Shown in pieces: positions 59,346-64,000 of a DNA stretch of 64,000 nucleotides. The stretch is from an uncultured Hoeflea sp. (lineage in GTDB: Bacteria; Pseudomonadota; Alphaproteobacteria; Rhizobiales; Rhizobiaceae), in NCBI RefSeq assembly GCF_947501405.1, contig NZ_CANMVK010000005.1:124001-188000 (forward strand), in the 5' to 3' direction. The position numbers and the translations under genes were made by a program. The stretch's first letter is position 1. Each line of letters opens with the position of its first letter. The notes beneath the pieces were generated by a model that was not told the DNA's origin, searched no databases, and saw only the letters and a list, made by a program, of their open reading frames with translations.

Positions 59346-59806
59346 CCACTAAACTGGAAATCCGGCCGCTGACCGCGGGTGACGAAGCGGTCTGGCGCAG
59401 GCTTTGGACCGAGTATCTGGAGTTTTACAATTCCGGTGTCGATGAAGAGGTCTATCAGACAACGTTCACGCGGCTGCTGGGCGATCACACACCAGGCGCG
59501 GTTTCGTTTTACGAGCCACGTGGTTTGCTTGCGGTAGTGGATGGCGAACCGGTCGGGCTGGTGCATTACTTCTATCACCGGCACTGCTGGAAGCTGGAGC
59601 ATGTCTGCTATCTGCAGGATCTCTATGCCTCACCAAAGGCGCGTGGCACCGGCGTGGGCCGGGCGTTGATCGAGGCAGTATATCAGCGCGCCGACGAGGA
59701 CGGGTGCCCGAGCGTCTACTGGATGACGCAGGAGTTCAACGAGACCGCCCGCAAGCTTTATGATCGCATCGCCACGCTGACGCCGTTTATCAAATACAGC
59801 CGGTAG
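59342..59806 (+). CDS. GNAT family N-acetyltransferase
   Basis: The 154-residue protein starts with a GTG overlapping the metA stop. The acetyl-CoA loop is '[17 protein letters not shown]' (near 98-114), followed by '[17 protein letters not shown]' (Asn and Tyr near the active site). It probably acetylates an amino group on a small molecule. Its translational coupling to metA, under SAM-II control, suggests a link with methionine or SAM metabolism, which is inference. Confidence 0.88.
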   Translation: MTTKLEIRPLTAGDEAVWRRLWTEYLEFYNSGVDEEVYQTTFTRLLGDHTPGAVSFYEPRGLLAVVDGEPVGLVHYFYHRHCWKLEHVCYLQDLYASPKARGTGVGRALIEAVYQRADEDGCPSVYWMTQEFNETARKLYDRIATLTPFIKYSR

Positions 59807-59921
59807 GGCCCGTCAGCGCCGACCCCCGAGGCCCGGCCGCAAACTGGCCCGCCGGGCAATATTGTGACAGACTTGCCGGCGTTGGATCGATGAGCCCGCC
59901 AGCCCGGGAGCGGCTGTCACC

Positions 59922-60365
59922 TTGGTGCGCGAGGACAGGACATTCGAGAAACTGGTGATCGGCGCGATCGCGCTGGCGGGTATGCTGTTGGCGATCGGCT
60001 GGCTGACCCGTGAGGATCCCGCGGAAAAACCCTATCTTCGGATCGCCGGTGGCGGATTCATCTACAACTACCGCGTGGCAGACGTGTTTTATGGCTTTAC
60101 CGCCTATGTGCTCAAGCCACTGCCGGTGGAAACCAGGCTGCATGCCCGCAGTGTCAAATACGGCATACGGTCACCCAGCGTGCGCGGCGTTAAGGCCGGC
60201 CGGCCCTACAGGGTTTCGATCAGGATCGTCGACTATACCAGAACCCAGGTGATCTGGTCGGATGAGCGGGATTATGTCAGCCAGATCGACGACATGGTCG
60301 TGCCGGACAAGCCGTTGACAGTCGGTCCCGGCTACCATCCGAATCCGGATCTTGTTGATGGTTGA
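59922..60365 (+). CDS. Small membrane-anchored hypothetical protein
   Basis: The 147-residue protein has one N-terminal membrane helix (about 10-26) and a beta-rich periplasmic domain ('GGFIYNYRVADVFYGFTAYV', 'PYRVSIRIVDYTRTQVIWSDERDYVSQID'). The likely start is TTG at 59922, after GGGAG; a GTG at 59925 is an alternative. It is 64 bp upstream of the VWA gene, on the same strand. I do not recognise the family. Confidence 0.7.
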   Translation: MVREDRTFEKLVIGAIALAGMLLAIGWLTREDPAEKPYLRIAGGGFIYNYRVADVFYGFTAYVLKPLPVETRLHARSVKYGIRSPSVRGVKAGRPYRVSIRIVDYTRTQVIWSDERDYVSQIDDMVVPDKPLTVGPGYHPNPDLVDG

Positions 60366-60429
60366 AACCTGCCCTTGTTAGCGGCCGGCAGGCTGGCAAC
60401 AGCCAGCATAAGCCGCTAAGGTCGCGGGT

Positions 60430-61614
60430 ATGTTTCTGCCGTTTTTTCTCGAACTCAAAGCCGCCAAAGTGCCGGTCTCGCTGCGCGAATACCTGACCCT
60501 TATCGAGGGGATGGAGGCGGGGCTGACCCTCTATGACGTGGAAGGTTTCTACTATCTCGCCCGCACAGCGCTGGTCAAAGACGAGCGCCATATCGATCGC
60601 TTCGATCAGGTGTTTTCACATTACTTCCGGGGGCTCGAGGCGGTTGCCGGTGAAGACGGTATCGATTCGCGCAATCTGCCCGAGGAGTGGCTTCGGCGGA
60701 TGGCGGAGAAGCATCTTACCGAGGATGAGAAAAAGCTTATTGAAAGCCTCGGCGGATTCGACAAATTGATGGAGACGCTCAAGCAGCGGCTGGAAGAGCA
60801 GCAAGGGCGCCATCAGGGCGGCTCGAAATGGATCGGAACCGCGGGCACATCGCCGTTCGGGGCCTATGGCTACAATCCCGAGGGCGTGCGCATCGGGCAG
60901 AATGAAAGCCGGCACCGCCGGGCGGTCAAGGTCTGGGACAAGCGCGAGTTCAAGAACCTTGATGACACGGTCGAGCTCGGCACCCGCAATATCAAGGTGG
61001 CGCTGAGGCGGCTGCGGCGCTGGGTCCGCGAGGGCGCGGCCGAAGAATTCGATCTTCCGGGCACCATTCAGGCAACAGCGGAGCACGGTTGGCTCGATGT
61101 GAAGACCCGCCCCGAGCGCCGCAACGCGGTCAAGCTTTTGATGTTCTTCGACGTCGGCGGATCGATGGATGACCATATCCGCGTGGTCGAAGAGCTGTTT
61201 TCCGCCGCAAGCGCCGAGTTCCGCCACATGGAGTATTTCTACTTCCACAATTGCCTTTACGAGGGGGTCTGGCGCGACAACCGCAGGCGCCGGCAGGAGC
61301 AGTTGCCGACGGCGGAGATCCTGCGGACCTACGGGTCCGATTACCGGGTGATCTTTGTTGGCGACGCGGCGATGAGCCCCTACGAGATCGTCGCAGCCGG
61401 CGGATCGGTGGAGCACTGGAACGAAGAACCCGGGCAAGTGTGGCTGACTCGTATGCTTGACCATTTCCACAAGGTGGCCTGGCTCAACCCGACACCTGAG
61501 GCGCATTGGGGCTATACCCATTCCACCGCGCTGATCAGGCATCTGTTTTCAGACAGGATGTTCCCCATGACCTTGTCGGGCCTGGAGGCCGCCACACGGC
61601 AATTGACGCGCTGA
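60430..61614 (+). CDS. VWA domain protein (CoxE-like), likely MoxR partner
   Basis: The 394-residue protein has an N-terminal helical region, then 'GYNPEGVRIGQNESRHRRAVKVW' (key 'GYNPEGVRIG'). A von Willebrand A domain starts near 236 with the metal site 'DVGGSM' (Asp241). The DxGxS form is complete. Such VWA proteins work with MoxR ATPases, and the MoxR gene lies 2.6 kb upstream. No signal peptide. AAGG precedes the ATG. Confidence 0.9.
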   Translation: MFLPFFLELKAAKVPVSLREYLTLIEGMEAGLTLYDVEGFYYLARTALVKDERHIDRFDQVFSHYFRGLEAVAGEDGIDSRNLPEEWLRRMAEKHLTEDEKKLIESLGGFDKLMETLKQRLEEQQGRHQGGSKWIGTAGTSPFGAYGYNPEGVRIGQNESRHRRAVKVWDKREFKNLDDTVELGTRNIKVALRRLRRWVREGAAEEFDLPGTIQATAEHGWLDVKTRPERRNAVKLLMFFDVGGSMDDHIRVVEELFSAASAEFRHMEYFYFHNCLYEGVWRDNRRRRQEQLPTAEILRTYGSDYRVIFVGDAAMSPYEIVAAGGSVEHWNEEPGQVWLTRMLDHFHKVAWLNPTPEAHWGYTHSTALIRHLFSDRMFPMTLSGLEAATRQLTR

Positions 61615-61714
61615 CAAAAGCCTGTGCGTACCGGCCCGGCGGCTTGCGCTGGCAAGCGATTGGAGCCATGCATCATGCCCGACAGGTTCACGATCACTTC
61701 AGGAGGCGCTGGCT

Positions 61715-62725
61715 ATGGCGGTTGAGGCATTCGGGCAGACTGAGGATGGCGATGTCGTTCACCGGGTGACGCTTCAGGGCGGCGGGCTCACGGCAAGGAT
61801 CATGAGTTGGGGCGCGACGCTGCAGGATCTCAGGCTTGAAGGTCATGCTGCCCCCCTCACACTGGGATTTGACCGGTTCGAAAGCTATCCGGCGCACTCG
61901 CCCTATTTCGGCCAGACCCCTGGCCGTCACGCCAATCGCATTGCCGATGGCCGGTTTTCGCTCGACGGGGTCGCCTATCAGCTTGAACGCAACGAAAACG
62001 GCATCACCCACCTGCATGGCGGCAGCGCCGGCATCGGCAAGCGGCTGTGGCGGCTGGATGCGGAAGGTGACGACTTCGCGGTGTTTTCGATCGTCGATCC
62101 CGACGGGCAGTCGGGCTATCCCGGCACTATGAAAGTGGAAGCGCGTTATGAGCTGCGTCCGGGCGGTTGCCTGGCCATCACCTATACCAGCGTCACCGAC
62201 CGGCCGACGCTCGCCAACATCGCCCATCACAGCTATTTCAATCTCGATGGCAGCGACTCCATTCTGGATCACGAACTGATGATCGCCGCCGATCAGTACC
62301 TGCCGGTCGACGAGCGCCAGATCCCCACCGGCGCAATTGTCGCGGTAGCCGGCACAGAGTTCGATTTTTGCGAGATGCGACCGATCCGGCGCGGCGGAGC
62401 AGATGGCCAGGTCGTCTATGATCACAATTTCTGTCTGGCGCGGGAGCGCGGCGCGGTGCGTACGGTGGCGCTGGCGCGGTCGCTCAAATCGGGTATTGCG
62501 ATGGAGCTGCGCACCGGTGAGGCGGGCGTTCAGTTTTATGCCGGCCATAAGATAAAGCCTTCAATTAACGGGCTTTCCGGCAGGCCCTACGGCGTGCATG
62601 CAGGCTTTTGTCTTGAAACCCAGAGCTGGCCCGACAGCCCCAATCATCCCGGCTTCGCGCAAGCCGTGCTCAGGCCCGGTGAGACACTGGTGCAACACAG
62701 CGAATATATCTTCCTGCGCGATTGA
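61715..62725 (+). CDS. galM: Aldose 1-epimerase (mutarotase)
   Basis: The 336-residue beta-sandwich enzyme interconverts sugar anomers. Conserved blocks are 'TPGRHANRIADGRFSLDG' (key 'GRHANRI'), 'THLHGG', 'NIAHHSYFNLDGS' (catalytic His) and 'GFCLETQSWPDSPNHP' (catalytic Glu). GGAGG precedes the ATG. It lies 100 bp after the VWA gene and 120 bp before a second TRAP transporter, which may carry a sugar or sugar acid. Confidence 0.93.
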   Translation: MAVEAFGQTEDGDVVHRVTLQGGGLTARIMSWGATLQDLRLEGHAAPLTLGFDRFESYPAHSPYFGQTPGRHANRIADGRFSLDGVAYQLERNENGITHLHGGSAGIGKRLWRLDAEGDDFAVFSIVDPDGQSGYPGTMKVEARYELRPGGCLAITYTSVTDRPTLANIAHHSYFNLDGSDSILDHELMIAADQYLPVDERQIPTGAIVAVAGTEFDFCEMRPIRRGGADGQVVYDHNFCLARERGAVRTVALARSLKSGIAMELRTGEAGVQFYAGHKIKPSINGLSGRPYGVHAGFCLETQSWPDSPNHPGFAQAVLRPGETLVQHSEYIFLRD

Positions 62726-62751
62726 ACATCTCGTGGCCGAATCATCCGGTC

Positions 62752-62801
62752 TTGACATGCGCAGCGAAATAGAAGCCCATAGGCAAGTCTTATATAAGAC
62801 T
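62752..62801 (+). promoter_or_regulatory. Candidate promoter and GntR-like palindrome before the second TRAP operon
   Basis: AGTCTTATATAAGACT (62786-62801) is a perfect 16-bp palindrome 43 bases before the dctQ start. A TTGACA (62752-62757) lies upstream, which would put the palindrome over the transcription start, as for a repressor. The -10 is not clear. The TATATA core resembles operators of GntR-family regulators of sugar-acid genes. Confidence 0.55.
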
Positions 62802-62844
62802 CGCAGAACCGCTGTGGTTGCCGGCTTGGGGGAGGACCTAGACC

Positions 62845-63432
62845 ATGACAGTGATTTTGGCGCTGCTGAGACCGCTTACGCATCTCAACACGTTGCTCTT
62901 GCGACTGGGGCGCAACGTCGCCTGGGTGGCGATGGGGCTGATGGTGCTGATCATCATGCTTCAGGTGTTTTTCCGCTATATTGTCGGCAATGCCTTAGCC
63001 TGGCCCGATGAGGGCGCGCGGTTTCTGATGCTGTGGATGACGGCGGTGATTGCGCCGACCGCCTATCGTTGGGGCGGGTTCGTTTCCATCGAAATGGTCA
63101 AGGATCTGCTGCCGGCCCGGGTTGGCGCGTTGCTCGGGCTGGCGCTGCTGCTGGTGTCGCTGGTGGTGCTGGTTTACGGCTTCCGGCTCGGACTCAACCA
63201 CATCAACTCGGGTTGGCTGTTCGCTTCGTCATCGCTCAAGTTGCCGCTCGAATTCCTCGGGCTGGGGCTGATACGGATCAAGCTTGCATGGATGTACATG
63301 TCGCTGCCGGTCGGCCTGTTTTTGATGATCCTGGTCAATCTGGAGCTGTGCCTGAAGGCGGTCGCGCATCTGATCGATCCGGATGCGGAGCTTCCCGAAG
63401 ACCATGATCAAGTCATTGTAGCGGTGGAGTAA
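62845..63432 (+). CDS. TRAP transporter small permease (DctQ type), second system
   Basis: The 195-residue protein has four membrane helices (about 27-49, 65-85, 95-118 and 150-172). 'FFRYIVGNALAWPDEGARFLMLWMTAV' (key 'WPDEGARFLMLW') is the DctQ signature. GGGAGGA lies ahead of the ATG. It is followed three bases later by the large permease gene. The upstream galM hints at a sugar-related substrate, but the binding-protein gene is beyond the window. Confidence 0.9.
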   Translation: MTVILALLRPLTHLNTLLLRLGRNVAWVAMGLMVLIIMLQVFFRYIVGNALAWPDEGARFLMLWMTAVIAPTAYRWGGFVSIEMVKDLLPARVGALLGLALLLVSLVVLVYGFRLGLNHINSGWLFASSSLKLPLEFLGLGLIRIKLAWMYMSLPVGLFLMILVNLELCLKAVAHLIDPDAELPEDHDQVIVAVE

Positions 63433-63435
63433 GTC

Positions 63436-64000
63436 ATGCTGTTTTTCTTTCTGCCGCTGTTTCTGATTTTTCTGATGATCGGCCTGCCGGTGTTTTTCGG
63501 CATGCTGGCTGCCCCCGGTTTTCTGCTGTGGCTCAATGGCCAGGAGCGTGACATCGCGCTGCTTTATCGCAACGTCTACACAGGCATGGATTCATTCCCG
63601 TTGATGGCGATCCCGTTCTTCATGCTGGCGGGCGAGTTGATGAACCGCGGCGGCATTACCATGCGCATCGTCGAGTTCAGCCAGGCGATGATCGGCCACC
63701 TCAAGGGTGGGTTGGCGCATGTCAACATTCTCTCGTCCATGCTGTTTGCCGGGCTGTCCGGTTCGGCGGTGGCCGATGTGTCGGCGCTCGGATCGATGCT
63801 GATCCCGGCGATGGAGAAGAATGGGTACACGCGGAAATTCGCAGCCGCCGTCACCGCCGCCTCATCGGTGATCGGCCCGATCATTCCGCCGTCCGGCATT
63901 ATGATCATCTATGCCTATGTGATGGGCGAATCGGTTGCAGCGCTGTTTCTGGCGGGCATCGTGCCGGGCGTGCTGATTGGGCTTTCGCTGATGGCGGTGG
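63436..64000 (+). CDS. TRAP transporter large permease (DctM type), partial
   Basis: The gene starts with ATG at 63436 and runs off the window, leaving 188 residues of a protein normally about 430 long. The first 188 residues include 'GLPVFFGMLAAPGF', 'MDSFPLMAIPFFMLAGELMNRGG', 'SGSAVADVSALGSMLIPAM' and 'GPIIPPSGIMIIYA', all standard for DctM. It is frame-intact to the end. Confidence 0.92.
   Translation, partial: MLFFFLPLFLIFLMIGLPVFFGMLAAPGFLLWLNGQERDIALLYRNVYTGMDSFPLMAIPFFMLAGELMNRGGITMRIVEFSQAMIGHLKGGLAHVNILSSMLFAGLSGSAVADVSALGSMLIPAMEKNGYTRKFAAAVTAASSVIGPIIPPSGIMIIYAYVMGESVAALFLAGIVPGVLIGLSLMAV

Overview
This window looks like a chromosomal segment of a GC-rich alphaproteobacterium of the order Hyphomicrobiales (Rhizobiales), probably Rhizobiaceae and possibly Hoeflea-like. 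The evidence is the fdxA-carD-rpoH2 order, PhaR/PhbAB polyhydroxybutyrate genes, a SAM-II riboswitch before metA, a SUV3-type helicase, and EcfG-type (GGAAC-N16-CGTT) general-stress promoters. The genus is inferred. There are no rRNA or tRNA genes, insertion sequences, phage genes or CRISPR arrays. Most of the window is ordinary chromosome with a few catabolic or transport inserts.

Layout. 0-6 kb: a LysR regulator, a methyltransferase, a membrane protein behind a stress promoter, and a polar amino-acid ABC operon (binding protein, GNAT, permease) that lacks an ATPase gene. 6-13 kb: a CHASE4-GGDEF diguanylate cyclase, hydroxypyruvate isomerase, an MFS exporter, a fatty-acid desaturase, a cold-shock protein, ribosomal protein L32 and a GST. 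12.8-20.7 kb: mtgA and ispA back to back, a large hybrid histidine kinase, ispG, TspO, a DUF2189 membrane protein and an orphan arsenite-type ArsR. 20.7-29.8 kb: an RpiR regulator divergent from a seven-gene run encoding an N-formylglutamate-amidohydrolase-like hydrolase, a complete TRAP transporter, a glutamine-synthetase-like ligase, an aldehyde dehydrogenase and an iron-type alcohol dehydrogenase. This reads as a self-contained route in which an imported amino-alcohol is gamma-glutamylated, oxidised twice and released by the amidohydrolase. It is the best candidate for an undescribed system here.

30-41 kb: a LuxR-type solo with intact acyl-homoserine-lactone pocket residues, pyruvate carboxylase, a small membrane protein, a GlcG/HbpS protein, a gamma-glutamyltranspeptidase-family enzyme, and phaR divergent from phbA-phbB. 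The 940-bp gap after phbB holds a two-copy repeat, five GTTAACG sites, a 16-bp palindrome and eight GANTC sites. 41.6-50 kb: a SUV3-like helicase with a Gly/Lys-rich tail, an S4 protein, FdxA, CarD, RpoH2 and an M48-LysM lipoprotein. carD and rpoH2 each have an EcfG-type promoter. 50-56.3 kb: thiBPQ under a TPP riboswitch whose downstream hairpin hides the ribosome binding site, thiamine pyrophosphokinase divergent from it, and an Uup-type ABC-F protein. 56.4-64 kb: MoxR and its probable VWA partner separated by a ParB-fold protein, SAM-II-controlled metA (with the acetyl-CoA-type Glu111), a GNAT and a small membrane protein; then aldose 1-epimerase and the start of a second TRAP transporter behind a 16-bp palindromic operator. 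The last gene is cut by the window edge.
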